Positions 25,408 to 33,283 are shown, numbered from the stretch's first letter. The stretch is 36,493 nt of DNA from Sedimentisphaerales bacterium (GCA_028282905.1 JANQGW010000129.1:1-36493); one strand, 5' to 3'. The notes: generated by a model not told the origin, from the sequence alone. Made by a program: numbers and translations.

Positions 25408-25992
25408 TTACTGATGTGACGCGTCTAACAGATGCGAAATCAGGATTTTCAGGCCGATGGCGATGAGGATCAGGCCGCCGAGAATTTCGATTTTATTTTC
25501 AAAAAAGTGACCCACTCGCTTACCGATTTCACAGCCCGCATACGAGAGGGCAAAGGTGATCACACCAATCAAGATAACTGCTAAGGCAATCGAATGCGTG
25601 ATCAGCGACAGGGTAATCCCGACGGCCAGCGCATCGATACTGGTGGCAATACTCAGGGCCACCAGGACCGCCATTTTCGATGGGTCTTTCGGATTTTCTT
25701 CAACCGCGTCAAACTGGAACGCCTCATAGATCATCTTGCCGCCAATGCTCGCCAGCAGGGCGAACGCGATCCAGTGATCCCACGCCGCCATCTTGCAGGC
25801 AAAGCTCTGGCCCGCCGCATACCCGATCAGCGGCATCACCGCCTGAAACGCCCCAAAGAAAAACGCCATCCGCAGGGCATGACGAACGCGCAGCTCTTTA
25901 AACACAGACCCGGATACGATCGACACCGCAAACGCATCCATCGCCAGCCCAACCGCCACACCAATGACTGATATTAATTCAAACCCACTCAT
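25408..25992 (-). CDS. mntP: Manganese efflux pump MntP
   Basis: A 194-residue six-helix inner-membrane protein of the MntP family, which exports excess Mn2+. It shows the family's two-fold repeat, each half with a helix bearing an acidic motif: GLAMDAFAVS near residues 15-24 and TSIDALAVG near 117-125. The Asp residues are the metal-site type. Glycine-rich helix-packing motifs (FFFGAFQAVMPLIGY and GGLILIAIGLKIL) are also typical. In many bacteria mntP follows a yybP-ykoY manganese riboswitch; the ~100 bases upstream here hold a REP-like element and I see no such riboswitch. No good promoter was found. The hypothetical membrane gene at 25021-25359 follows it. Confidence 0.93.
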   Translation of the reverse strand: MSGFELISVIGVAVGLAMDAFAVSIVSGSVFKELRVRHALRMAFFFGAFQAVMPLIGYAAGQSFACKMAAWDHWIAFALLASIGGKMIYEAFQFDAVEENPKDPSKMAVLVALSIATSIDALAVGITLSLITHSIALAVILIGVITFALSYAGCEIGKRVGHFFENKIEILGGLILIAIGLKILISHLLDASHQ

Positions 25993-26015
25993 AATGTCAT
26001 TCCGAACGAACCCCT

Positions 26016-26075
26016 TGTCATTCCCGCGAAAGCGGGAATCCAGTATAAAAAAGCATCGCCGAAGGCGATTCCAAA
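26016..26075. repeat. REP-like element, two hairpins
   Basis: GTC followed by ATTCCCGC-GAAA-GCGGGAAT (26020-26039), a perfect 8-bp stem with a tetraloop, then ATCGCC-GAA-GGCGAT (26055-26069). It lies between mntP and the metallophosphoesterase. Its second hairpin core GCCGAAGGCGATTCC recurs at 31739-31753. Confidence 0.75.
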
Positions 26076-26099
26076 GTTTTATCTTTTTGATTGTAAATT

Positions 26100-27044
26100 T
26101 TAATCTTTCTTCGGTCCAATGTCAAAAACCGCAATCTCCGGCCGGGCAAAGAATCGTACTCGCGGCGTGCGTCCTCCTTCCATGCCGATACCGCGGTTGA
26201 CATACAGTTGAGTGTCGCCTTGTCGATACAGCCCGGCCTCAAACTTTTTACCGTGCCGAGACAGCGTTACGATCGCCCCATAAAACGGCAGGGCGACCTG
26301 CCCGCCATGTGTGTGCCCGCACAGGTACAAATCCACCGGGACCGTTGCGATATAATCCATCATATCGCTGTTATGGTACAGCAGCAGGTTAAACTCATCC
26401 GCTTCCAGTTGATTAAACAACCGCTGACTGTGCCGGCCGTTCTCAAATGCCAGCCCGCCGATCACAATCGATTCACCGTTCTTTTCAATCGTTTTTTTAT
26501 GCGTTCGCAATTCCTGAAACCCGGTATTGTCAAACTGTTTTAAATCAGAGTAATATACATTCCAGTTCCCGTTGACAGCATATTTGCCCAGCGGCGCCTC
26601 CAGTTGGTTCAGAGTGTTTTGGAAAAGTGGCAGGGCCTTTCGGGTATTCAGCGCATCACCGGTAAAAACAACAACATCCGGCTTGAGCGAATTGATCAAC
26701 TCAGGCAGCCGTTTCTCCAGCCGAACTTTTTCATCACAGTGGGTATCGGTAATCTGCACCACCCGAAATGTGGTTTCCGTCAGTTTATCCGTTTCAATCG
26801 AAACCATGCTGATTTCCGGCCAGTACGGCTCGATAAAAAGTGCATACGCAATGCACATGGTGCCGAAAGTCGCAATAATATGTAAGGCTATCGCGCCGCG
26901 GCTGGTCAATACTTTCTTTGTGTCCTTCTTGCGGAGTCTGCGAATCAGCCATGTCAGCAGCATCCGAAAATAGAGATAATAAACCAGCAATACCCCGCCC
27001 GCAAAAATCATCGCCGGCACACTCGATGTAAGGATATATTTCAT
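26100..27044 (-). CDS. Membrane-anchored metallophosphoesterase (calcineurin-like, YaeI/YkuE type)
   Basis: A 314-residue protein with two N-terminal membrane helices (about residues 11-31 and 51-71) and a calcineurin-like phosphoesterase domain from about 92. Members act on lipid-linked or other phosphoesters at the membrane surface. Metal motifs visible are ITDTH (D100, H102), FTGD (D130), N160, H224 and GHTH (243-246). The motif normally written GNHD/E reads G-N-W-N, so the conserved His of that motif is Trp161. This may alter catalysis. The ATG overlaps the stop of the DUF1638 gene in an ATGA arrangement, so translation is probably coupled; GAGGAG precedes it. The substrate is unknown. 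Confidence 0.85.
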   Translation of the reverse strand: MKYILTSSVPAMIFAGGVLLVYYLYFRMLLTWLIRRLRKKDTKKVLTSRGAIALHIIATFGTMCIAYALFIEPYWPEISMVSIETDKLTETTFRVVQITDTHCDEKVRLEKRLPELINSLKPDVVVFTGDALNTRKALPLFQNTLNQLEAPLGKYAVNGNWNVYYSDLKQFDNTGFQELRTHKKTIEKNGESIVIGGLAFENGRHSQRLFNQLEADEFNLLLYHNSDMMDYIATVPVDLYLCGHTHGGQVALPFYGAIVTLSRHGKKFEAGLYRQGDTQLYVNRGIGMEGGRTPRVRFFARPEIAVFDIGPKKD

Positions 27045-27769
27045 AAAAGCTCCTCTTTGATAATTCCCTTACCCGTCAGGTCGTCACAGATGGTATGGCC
27101 GGGCCGAACCACCAGAAAATCGCCCCCATCCCAGTTGCCGTCCACAAGCCGCTGCATCAGCGACGCATCGCCTGTAATTTCGTCGTATTCCCAGTTTAAG
27201 TGCTCGGCGCAGGCCTTCGTATAAGCCTTCGCTTTCTCCGCCCCCGGCAGCCCCCAGTCAATAAACACCGCCCGCTGATACTCCTTAATCCACGTCTCCT
27301 CCATTTCCATCAAATATTGAGCATTGTCGCCACCGTATTTCTCAGTATATTCGGCCAGTTTCTTCTCATACCGCTCCTTGCCCGGCATCAGGTCATTGCA
27401 ATGCTCGATCCAGCCGACACTGTACCAGTAAATTCCCTTGTGTGTATCGAAATACGATTGATACGTATCCCGGCTCCCCAAAAGCAGCGTCATGCAGTCA
27501 TGTCCGCGAGCAACCACCACCGGCACATCGCATTTCAAGCCGCAAATGCCGTTACTGCACAAGCAGTAGCCTAACAAAATCGCATCGTAGGGTTTTCCGC
27601 TGCCATCGCAGGTCTTTTCCAGCTCTTTCTGCACCTCAGCCCGCAAAACGTCCGGCCGGTCATGCAGTCCCTGCGGCATCAGCACAAGATCAACAATATT
27701 CTCACTGCGGGACGCACACAAATACGCCTCCCGCTGCATCACCTTGCAAACTACAAATTTCAATCGCAT
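27041..27769 (-). CDS. DUF1638 domain protein
   Basis: A 242-residue soluble protein matching my knowledge of the DUF1638 family: LLGYCLCSNGICGLKCDVPV near residues 65-84, a VARGHDCMTLLLGSRDTY block near 85-103 and a WYSVGWIEH segment near 115. The cysteine-rich loop and His-Asp-Cys triad suggest metal or corrinoid-related chemistry. Some family members sit near corrinoid methyltransferase genes, but none is in this window, so no function is assigned. ATG at 27769 has no clear ribosome site and lies 21 bases after the fucosidase stop, so it is probably translated from the same mRNA. It overlaps the metallophosphoesterase start by 4 bases. Confidence 0.8.
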   Translation of the reverse strand: MRLKFVVCKVMQREAYLCASRSENIVDLVLMPQGLHDRPDVLRAEVQKELEKTCDGSGKPYDAILLGYCLCSNGICGLKCDVPVVVARGHDCMTLLLGSRDTYQSYFDTHKGIYWYSVGWIEHCNDLMPGKERYEKKLAEYTEKYGGDNAQYLMEMEETWIKEYQRAVFIDWGLPGAEKAKAYTKACAEHLNWEYDEITGDASLMQRLVDGNWDGGDFLVVRPGHTICDDLTGKGIIKEELL

Positions 27770-27790
27770 GAATCAACCAGTCAGTCTTAA

Positions 27791-29653
27791 TTAATCTTTC
27801 GGTACAAGCGTAATGGATTTCAGATTCATCAATGCTTCTGTAATGGATATCGGCCGCAGGAATAGAAAATGATTGCCGGGACGCGATAACGTTACCTGTC
27901 CGATTTCCAGCGTCTGATAGTTGCCCCAGCTGCCCGTCGATTGAATCGTGACCTGGAATTTCTGATCGCCCAGAGATACTTCAACTTGGCCGCCGTTATT
28001 CGGTGCACACGCATATTCGAGAATCAAAGAGTAATCACCCGGGTGCTGTTCAACAGTGCCGCCTTTGTGCACAGACTTGCCCGGCCGCTTGACCAAAAAC
28101 GGGAAAAATGCGACATCGTTAGTATTCATCCAGTACCCCAGGTTCACGCCGCCGTTTTCCAGGACCAGCTTTTCGCCGCGAATCAGTGCATCACGCGCAG
28201 ATAAGCTGATCTTTCTGCCGGCGTCCTGTACCGGGTAAGGGTAAGAGACAACTTCCGGTTTTCCGTCAATATCAACCGCCACAACAGAAGCCGCCGGATA
28301 GGGCGCTTTCTCCGGTACCTTGACGATCAGTGAATCTTCCTTCTTTGTAAAATCGCATTTGGCACCGGTCGGCATAAGCATTGCCGCTTCTACCTCATTT
28401 TTCAGCCCGGCGATCTCAAGTTGACCGGCTTGAGGCCACGTGAAAAGAATGAAATAAAGGCGTGTTTTGCCGTTGCCGAGATCCTTTGTTGTGCATCGAC
28501 CGTCAAACGTATAGTCCTGAAACGGACTGGCTGTCGTGCCGTAAATCGCATCGCTGTAATCTGCCATCCATTCGCCAACGCCTCGAAGTACATCTTTGCA
28601 CTCTGACGGAATGTCGCCTTTTGCATCCGGCCCCACATTGAGCAGCAGGTTGCCGCCTTTACTGACAATATCAACCAGCAGGCGAATCGTCTCGTCCGTT
28701 GTCTTCCAGTTATTATCGTGGGCGCTGTAACCGAAGCTTTCATTCATCGTATGACAGACCTCCCAGTCAGCCCCTTTGATGCCTGTGGGAGGCACATACT
28801 TTTCCGGCGTCACATAATCGCCGTTTCGATTTTCAAGCCCGTTCCAGAATCGGTTATTGATCACAATATTCGGCTGCCATTGCTTCAGGTTTTTCAGTAA
28901 TTCACGGGTGCGCCATTTGCCGCCCTGGATCTGAGCATTACTGTAGTCCGGCCAGAGAATATCAATTTGCCCGTATTGTGTCATCAGTTCCTTCACATGC
29001 CAATGCAGATAATCGACGTATTGTTTATAGTCTCGATCTTTGTTCTTGGGCGAATACCCCGGCAAGGATAATTCGTAAGCGTGAGGATGTTGCCAGTCCA
29101 GCAGTGAATAATAAAAACCGACCTTCAATCCCGCGTCACGAACAGCCTGGGAATATTCGCCGACGACATCGCGCCCATTCGGAGATATATTGGTACCGTG
29201 TGTAATCGGATTATCAAGTGAGTAGGGGTGCTGGCTGTTAAACAGCGTAAAGCCTTCATGATGCTTTGTCGTCAGGACTGCATACTGCATCCCCGCCTGC
29301 TTGGCAACCTGTGCCCATTCTTTGGCAAACCCGGGCTTAGGCTGAAACTTCGGCTTCATCTGTTTGCCATACTCAGTAGGATGAACCGAAGCCCAGTACT
29401 GAATCCACTCGGCATAGTGCTGAGGATATTTCTTGCCGTCCCAATAACCGCCGGCCGGGCTGTAAAGTCCCCAGTGAATAAACATCCCAAACCGTGCCTG
29501 CTGCCACCAGGCCATCCGGGAATCTTTATCCTGCACCCAGTCATCAAGCCCCGCGTAAGGCTTCAGTTCATCGTCCGGCGCTGCAGTGACGAGCGTTGCA
29601 CATAACATGAGGACCGACAGACATGTAATAATAGTGTTTTTTTGCTTTGTCAT
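27791..29653 (-). CDS. Alpha-L-fucosidase, GH29, with C-terminal beta-sandwich
   Basis: A 620-residue secreted exoglycosidase that releases alpha-linked L-fucose with retention. The signal peptide (MTKQKNTIITCLSVLMLCAT, cleavage near residue 25) is followed by the GH29 barrel: WWQQARFGMFIHWGLYSPAG, then TTKHHEGFTLF and then DILWPDYSN, in which D236 is at the nucleophile position (the family usually has W-F/T-D). A GGNLLLNVGPDAKGDIP segment marks the barrel end. Residues ~500-620 form a separate galactose-binding-like domain (NPGDYSLILEY-like strands and GSWGNYQTLEIG), probably for glycan binding. ATG at 29653 is chosen because it starts the signal peptide, with AAGGA upstream; the open frame continues upstream without homology. 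It is the first gene of a three-gene operon. Secretion fits use of fucose-rich algal polysaccharide. Confidence 0.93.
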   Translation of the reverse strand: MTKQKNTIITCLSVLMLCATLVTAAPDDELKPYAGLDDWVQDKDSRMAWWQQARFGMFIHWGLYSPAGGYWDGKKYPQHYAEWIQYWASVHPTEYGKQMKPKFQPKPGFAKEWAQVAKQAGMQYAVLTTKHHEGFTLFNSQHPYSLDNPITHGTNISPNGRDVVGEYSQAVRDAGLKVGFYYSLLDWQHPHAYELSLPGYSPKNKDRDYKQYVDYLHWHVKELMTQYGQIDILWPDYSNAQIQGGKWRTRELLKNLKQWQPNIVINNRFWNGLENRNGDYVTPEKYVPPTGIKGADWEVCHTMNESFGYSAHDNNWKTTDETIRLLVDIVSKGGNLLLNVGPDAKGDIPSECKDVLRGVGEWMADYSDAIYGTTASPFQDYTFDGRCTTKDLGNGKTRLYFILFTWPQAGQLEIAGLKNEVEAAMLMPTGAKCDFTKKEDSLIVKVPEKAPYPAASVVAVDIDGKPEVVSYPYPVQDAGRKISLSARDALIRGEKLVLENGGVNLGYWMNTNDVAFFPFLVKRPGKSVHKGGTVEQHPGDYSLILEYACAPNNGGQVEVSLGDQKFQVTIQSTGSWGNYQTLEIGQVTLSRPGNHFLFLRPISITEALMNLKSITLVPKD

Positions 29654-29692
29654 GATATGGATTCCTTTGTAATAATAGCCATATGTAAGTTT

Positions 29693-29709
29693 GTCAAATA
29701 CGGTCAAAT
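29693..29709 (-). promoter_or_regulatory. GTCAAAT direct repeat upstream of the fucosidase gene
   Basis: GTCAAAT-ACG-GTCAAAT as read on the + strand, period 10, ending 40-56 bases before the fucosidase ATG. It is similar to the pair before the GH16 gene (23263-23278). Relative to the gene it reads ATTTGAC, so it overlaps -35-like sequence. Confidence 0.35.
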
Positions 29710-29951
29710 CCGTCTTAAGAAGAAGATACGTCGGGATTTAGTTTATATTCCCCGCACGATATTTCTTTTTTACCATCATACCGGACAAAGACAGGCTTTA
29801 AAAGAATTTAATACTCAAAAGAGACACACAATTGAACAGTCACCGATAAGCAGCCGCGATTTTATTCCTTCTTGATTTACTGTTTTTCCGTATTATTCTT
29901 TCCCATTGGCTCTGGGGGAAATCTATCTGCTAAACGATCCCTATTTTTCGG

Positions 29952-29980
29952 TTGCTAATGAGGCCATTTTTCGATATATT
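29952..29980 (+). promoter_or_regulatory. Promoter of the YbjQ-PrsW operon
   Basis: TTGCTA, 17 bases, TATATT. The predicted start is about 29987, with a ~50-base leader before the ATG at 30036. Confidence 0.6.
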
Positions 29981-30035
29981 TTTATCAGTATCGAGATAGA
30001 TGTTGGCATTGGAACTTCTTTGGAAAGGAGTGTTT

Positions 30036-30422
30036 ATGATCGTTGTGAATACGGAAACGGTACCGGGGATGAAAATCATCCAGATCAAGGGGCTGGTACA
30101 GGGCAATACCGTCCGGGCCAAGCATGTCGGCCGGGATATTGCCGCCTCGTTCAAAAACCTCGTCGGCGGTGAACTGACCGGATATACCGAGTTGCTGGTT
30201 GAATCCCGCCGCGAAGCCCTGGCACGGATGATGGCTCAGGCCCAGCAGTTGGGCGCCAACGCCGTCGTGAATGTGCGTTTTGCGACCAGTTCGATCACCG
30301 CCGGCGCCGCTGAGCTTTACTGCTATGGCACCGCCGTCCTGGCCCAGGCCAATACACCGGCGCAGGCCGCACCGAAAGCGAATCCCATTCCGACAGCCCG
30401 GCCACAGCAGCCGACAGAATAG
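30036..30422 (+). CDS. YbjQ / UPF0145 family protein
   Basis: A 128-residue soluble protein of the YbjQ (UPF0145, heavy-metal-binding-domain) family. Typical features are the GMKIIQIKGLVQGNTVRAKH strand pair, the SRREALARMMAQAQQLGANA helix at about residues 50-75, then VVNVRFATSSI and a C-terminal YGTAV strand. Family members form ring-like oligomers in known structures; the cellular role is unclear despite the metal-binding name. The last 20 residues are a Pro/Ala/Gln-rich tail. ATG at 30036 follows AAGGAG by 6 bases; a longer frame from 30000 lacks a site. It is the first gene of a compact operon with a second YbjQ-like gene 12 bases downstream and a PrsW-type protease. Confidence 0.88.
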   Translation: MIVVNTETVPGMKIIQIKGLVQGNTVRAKHVGRDIAASFKNLVGGELTGYTELLVESRREALARMMAQAQQLGANAVVNVRFATSSITAGAAELYCYGTAVLAQANTPAQAAPKANPIPTARPQQPTE

Positions 30423-30434
30423 GAGGCTTCTGCG

Positions 30435-30899
30435 ATGTTTGAACTAATTCTATGGCTTGCATTGCTCCTGACGGGCCTGGTGATCGGCAAGGCCATCGAG
30501 CTGCGGCACTTCCGCAAACTCGATGAGCGCGAGGCCGAATTTAGCGATATTGTCGTAACCAACCTGAAAACCGTGCCGGCCCAATTTGAAAACACACAGC
30601 CATTTCTGGTCATGGGATCGGCGGTCATCGCGACCGATTACTTTAAGGTGTTTGTTTCCGGCCTGCGGACACTGTTTGGCGGAGAGATGAAAGCCTATGT
30701 GACGCTGATGGAACGCGCCCGCCGAGAGGCGATGCTGCGGATGATGCAGCAGGCACGCGAGCAGGGGGCCACGGTTGTCTGGAATGTTCGTTACGAAACA
30801 TCCACCATGGGCGGCCAGCAAAAGAAAAAGCCCGGCGGCGTCGAAGTTGTCGCCTATGGAACCGCCCTGAAAGGGGCAGAAACTGCATCGGCCGTTTAA
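30435..30899 (+). CDS. Membrane-anchored YbjQ-like protein
   Basis: A 154-residue paralogue of the preceding gene product, with an added N-terminal membrane helix (LILWLALLLTGLVIGKAIEL, about residues 4-23). The YbjQ-like part includes TDYFKVFVSGLRTLFGGEMK and then ERARREAMLRMMQQAREQGA near residues 93-112, then VVWNVRYETS and a C-terminal VVAYGTAL strand. Compared with the first protein the region after the helix is longer and has a KKKPGG loop. AGGAGG lies upstream of the ATG. The pair probably form a soluble and a membrane-tethered partner, possibly co-assembling; that is inference. No metal-binding Cys or His cluster is visible. Confidence 0.8.
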   Translation: MFELILWLALLLTGLVIGKAIELRHFRKLDEREAEFSDIVVTNLKTVPAQFENTQPFLVMGSAVIATDYFKVFVSGLRTLFGGEMKAYVTLMERARREAMLRMMQQAREQGATVVWNVRYETSTMGGQQKKKPGGVEVVAYGTALKGAETASAV

Positions 30900-30914
30900 T
30901 ACGAAACAAGAGAC

Positions 30915-31658
30915 ATGACCGAAAAAAAAGAATATTTCGATGTCAATGCCGAACCGGCCAATTTCAATGGTGCGTTTCAACCGGATCCCTGCGAACAAAA
31001 AGTCCCCGCTATTGACGGCCATGAAGACGAGATATCAACAGTCCGCGATTCAGTGCTGAATGAGCCGGCGTTTACGGGCCAGCTCAAGCAGGCCCATCTC
31101 GGCCAGTGGCTCGCCCAAAAACGCGCCGAATGCACGCTTGCTGGCAATTGGGCCGTTACGCTGGTCGCTGCGTTTGTCGGCGGGTTGTTTGCAATCGTAG
31201 GCGCTCTGATGACAACAGATGCGCAGAGTTGGGTTACTTTTCTGCTGATAGTTTTATTTGCCCCGATTGTCGAAGAACTGCTCAAGCAATCCGGCATGAT
31301 TTACCTGTTGGAAAAAAAGCCGTATCGCATTTGCACCGCGGCTCAATTCATCGTCGCAGCGGTTATTTCGGCTCTCATTTTTGCGGCGATTGAGAACCTG
31401 ATGTATATTCATCTGACCGCGAACATGGTAGGCATCGAGGACATTGTCAAGTTTTCCAGCTTCCGCTGGAAGTACTGTACATTGCTGCATGTAAGCTGCT
31501 CGGTAATAGCTTCATTAGGTCTGCTTCGTGTTTGGAAGAAACAGCTTGCCGAAGGTCGAGCGGCCGACCTCGCTTACGGTTTTTGGCCATTCGTCACCGC
31601 AATGGTCATCCACGGGGGCTACAATCTAACAGTAACCCTGTTGGATTTGAAATTTTGA
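30915..31658 (+). CDS. PrsW-family intramembrane metalloprotease
   Basis: A 247-residue membrane protein of the PrsW (CAAX-protease-related) group. In Bacillus subtilis PrsW cleaves an anti-sigma factor. After a ~75-residue polar N-terminus, about six helices are visible with the conserved motifs: FAPIVEELLK (E120, E121), AAIENLMYI (E160, N161), a His in LLHVSCS (H192) and MVIHGGYN near residue 230. These Glu and His residues are those expected to hold catalytic zinc. It lies 15 bases after the YbjQ-like gene with CAAGAG as a weak ribosome site, so it belongs to the same operon. No anti-sigma or sigma gene is in the window, so its substrate is unknown; the membrane-bound YbjQ-like protein is a candidate partner. 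Confidence 0.85.
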   Translation: MTEKKEYFDVNAEPANFNGAFQPDPCEQKVPAIDGHEDEISTVRDSVLNEPAFTGQLKQAHLGQWLAQKRAECTLAGNWAVTLVAAFVGGLFAIVGALMTTDAQSWVTFLLIVLFAPIVEELLKQSGMIYLLEKKPYRICTAAQFIVAAVISALIFAAIENLMYIHLTANMVGIEDIVKFSSFRWKYCTLLHVSCSVIASLGLLRVWKKQLAEGRAADLAYGFWPFVTAMVIHGGYNLTVTLLDLKF

Positions 31659-31696
31659 TTTTATGTAGAAGTTATGTTTTCAGTGATAAGCTAACC

Positions 31697-31755
31697 GTCA
31701 TTCCGAGCGAAGCCGAGGAATTTATTTAAACAGCGATTGCCGAAGGCGATTCCTC
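31697..31755. repeat. REP-like element
   Basis: GTC followed by ATTCC-GAGCGAAGCCGA-GGAAT (31700-31721), then GATTGCC-GAA-GGCGAT (31736-31750) and TTCC. It is related to the element at 26016-26075: same GTCATTCC start, same GCCGAAGGCGATTCC core, same ATTGTAAATTT follow-on. It lies at the end of the PrsW operon and may help termination. Confidence 0.65.
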
Positions 31756-31849
31756 TCATAATTGTAAATTTAGTATTCAAAATTATGCGGGATTTCTTTT
31801 ATGTAGAAATTCTACGCGGAACATCAGACAGTTTACATCAATCACGAAA

Positions 31850-32485
31850 CTACGTCAATTCCACTGACCAGTAGGCGTGATCCAGAAACTGCTTCCAGCT
31901 TTTGTAGCGTTCGTGGCCCAGATGGACATGTACCATCGGGTTATTTTTGGGGCGAACCGGCTTTTTTATCAGCTTCATACGTGCCTGGGAGGGCGTGCGA
32001 CCGCCTTTTTTGACATTACATTTCAGGCATGCGCAGACAATATTCTCCCACGACGTCACACCGCCGAGTCGGCGGGGAATCACATGATCCAGCGACAAAC
32101 CGGCCGCGGGAAAGCGTTTTCCGCAATACTGGCAATGATTTTTATCCCGGGCAAACAGGTTGCGTCGATTAAACTTAACGGTGGTATTTGGTACCCGGTT
32201 ATACGTCAGCAGACGAATGACGCGAGGTACCGCCAAATAGAAATTCACCGTAGCAATCCAGTCGTGCTTGTTGGCTTCAAACTGTCGGCGATGTGCGCTG
32301 ACTTCCTTCCAGCTATTAAAATTGTAATTGGCATACGAACCGTCATCGCAGGCAATAACCTCGGCATGATTGGAAAACAGCAGTGAAAATGCCCGGCGAG
32401 CGCTGATGATACGAAGGGCCATGTAGTGCTTGTTCAGCACAAGCACCCGGCAGTCCAGACCAGGTTGGAGTTGACCGCTAAACAT
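31850..32485 (-). CDS. HNH endonuclease domain protein
   Basis: A 211-residue protein with an HNH nuclease domain. The N-terminal ~95 residues (VLVLNKHYMALRIISARRAF) are a conserved lead-in common to this bacterial HNH type. The domain itself has CQYCGKRFP (first zinc pair), LSLDHVIPRRLGG with the catalytic-type Asp-His, a conserved Asn in SWENIVCACLKCN (second Cys pair) and KKGGRTPSQA. Members are widespread as solitary chromosomal genes; their biological role is unclear, and no intron, methylase or toxin-antitoxin context is visible here. GAGGAG precedes the ATG. The promoter is at 32536-32562. It is unlikely to be a mobile homing enzyme, given the lack of flanking repeats. Confidence 0.88.
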   Translation of the reverse strand: MFSGQLQPGLDCRVLVLNKHYMALRIISARRAFSLLFSNHAEVIACDDGSYANYNFNSWKEVSAHRRQFEANKHDWIATVNFYLAVPRVIRLLTYNRVPNTTVKFNRRNLFARDKNHCQYCGKRFPAAGLSLDHVIPRRLGGVTSWENIVCACLKCNVKKGGRTPSQARMKLIKKPVRPKNNPMVHVHLGHERYKSWKQFLDHAYWSVELT

Positions 32486-32535
32486 CGTTCTCCTCGCAGA
32501 TCAATAACAGATATTCTGTGTTTCTCCCTATCTCT

Positions 32536-32562
32536 ATTATACACGAAACAGGCAGATCGCAA
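32536..32562 (-). promoter_or_regulatory. Promoter of the HNH gene
   Basis: On the minus strand: TTGCGA, 15 bases, TATAAT. The -10 is perfect but spacing is short. The leader is about 45 bases. Confidence 0.55.
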
Positions 32563-32651
32563 GCTAAAAAATGTTTAGAAATTATCCAGCGAACGCATAC
32601 AAAAGGAATGCAGAACGCGGTTTTATCACTCCGGGGAGGCTATCCATCAGA

Positions 32652-32870
32652 CTATGTCTGGGCCGATTCGGCTTTAAGGCTCAGATTCTGTGCCCGCAAT
32701 CCCTTTTCACCGGGGACCACTTCAAAAACAACCGTCTCGCCCTCATTCAATGACCGCAAAGAAGGATCGGCAAAGCAGGTATAATGTACGAAGACATCCT
32801 TGCCCTCGTCATCCAAAACGAACCCATAGCCTTTTTTCTTATCGTACCACTTGACCTTACCTTCGGTCAT
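32652..32870 (-). CDS. Cold-shock domain protein
   Basis: A 72-residue single cold-shock domain, a cytosolic RNA/single-stranded-DNA chaperone. RNP1 is KGYGFV (residues 13-18) and RNP2 is DVFVHY (25-30), both with the aromatic residues that stack on bases. The N-terminal GKVKWYDKKKG and the C-terminal VVPGEKGLRAQNL are canonical. GGAGG precedes the ATG. It follows the HU gene by 95 bases on the same strand, and that spacer may hold its own promoter or a long leader, though I cannot pick one. Whether it is cold-inducible cannot be told from the sequence. Confidence 0.95.
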   Translation of the reverse strand: MTEGKVKWYDKKKGYGFVLDDEGKDVFVHYTCFADPSLRSLNEGETVVFEVVPGEKGLRAQNLSLKAESAQT

Positions 32871-32965
32871 GATTATAACCTCCGCCGTGTTGGTGTTAAC
32901 GGATTTGAAGCCCCGACGCCGTTTGTAATAGCCCGGGACGTGCAGTTTACTAATAGATTGTCAGC

Positions 32966-33283
32966 TTAGCTTTGGGGATTTTCGACCAGAGGGGGCTGCT
33001 GGACTGCGAGTTTCTCTTTCATCAGCCGTCCCATCTTGAACTTGACGCTTCGCTTGGGCGGCACATGCACCCGTTCCAGCGTTTTGGGGTTCTGAGCCAC
33101 CCGCGCCGTGCGGGTTCGGGTCTCAAAAACGCCAAAATCACGAAACTCAAGTCGGTTGTCGGCGGCCAGCTCGTTGATGATTTCATCAAGAAAGCCCTGA
33201 ACGATACGTTTTACAACGACCCGCTTGGCTTGTGTGGCCTCAGCAATCCTGTCAATTAATTCTTTTTTCGTTACTGTTGACAT
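32966..33283 (-). CDS. HU/IHF-family DNA-binding protein
   Basis: A 105-residue nucleoid protein of the HU/IHF family that bends DNA as a dimer. It has MSTVTKKELIDRIAEATQAK helices, the FRDFGVFETRTRTARVAQNP beta-arm region near residues 50-75 with the family Asn-Pro at its tip (NPKT), and a C-terminal PKRSVKFKMGRLMKEKL. A 15-residue Pro/Gln-rich tail extends beyond the usual ~90 residues. The sequence cannot settle HU versus IHF; the GVF-type loop is shared. ATG at 33283 is chosen because it begins the domain and follows GAGGG; an earlier in-frame ATG exists at 33313. Its promoter is at 33361-33389. Confidence 0.92.
   Translation of the reverse strand: MSTVTKKELIDRIAEATQAKRVVVKRIVQGFLDEIINELAADNRLEFRDFGVFETRTRTARVAQNPKTLERVHVPPKRSVKFKMGRLMKEKLAVQQPPLVENPQS

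Larger units (their letters stand above)
29654..30035. other. Divergent intergenic region, fucosidase / YbjQ operon
   Basis: 382 bases with no gene. It holds a GTCAAAT direct repeat near the fucosidase start (29693-29709), a TTGACA/TATTAC pair (29669-29697, minus) that would start transcription inside the ribosome site and is therefore doubtful, and the YbjQ-operon promoter at 29952-29980. Nothing is seen between about 29720 and 29945. Confidence 0.6.

Noticed and set aside
25993..26100. yybP-ykoY manganese riboswitch ahead of mntP
   Set aside because: The stretch is occupied by REP-like hairpins and lacks the riboswitch's conserved loops as I know them.
29669..29697. TTGACA-N17-TATTAC as the fucosidase promoter
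   Set aside because: The predicted start would fall within the ribosome-binding site, leaving no leader; another start upstream is more likely.
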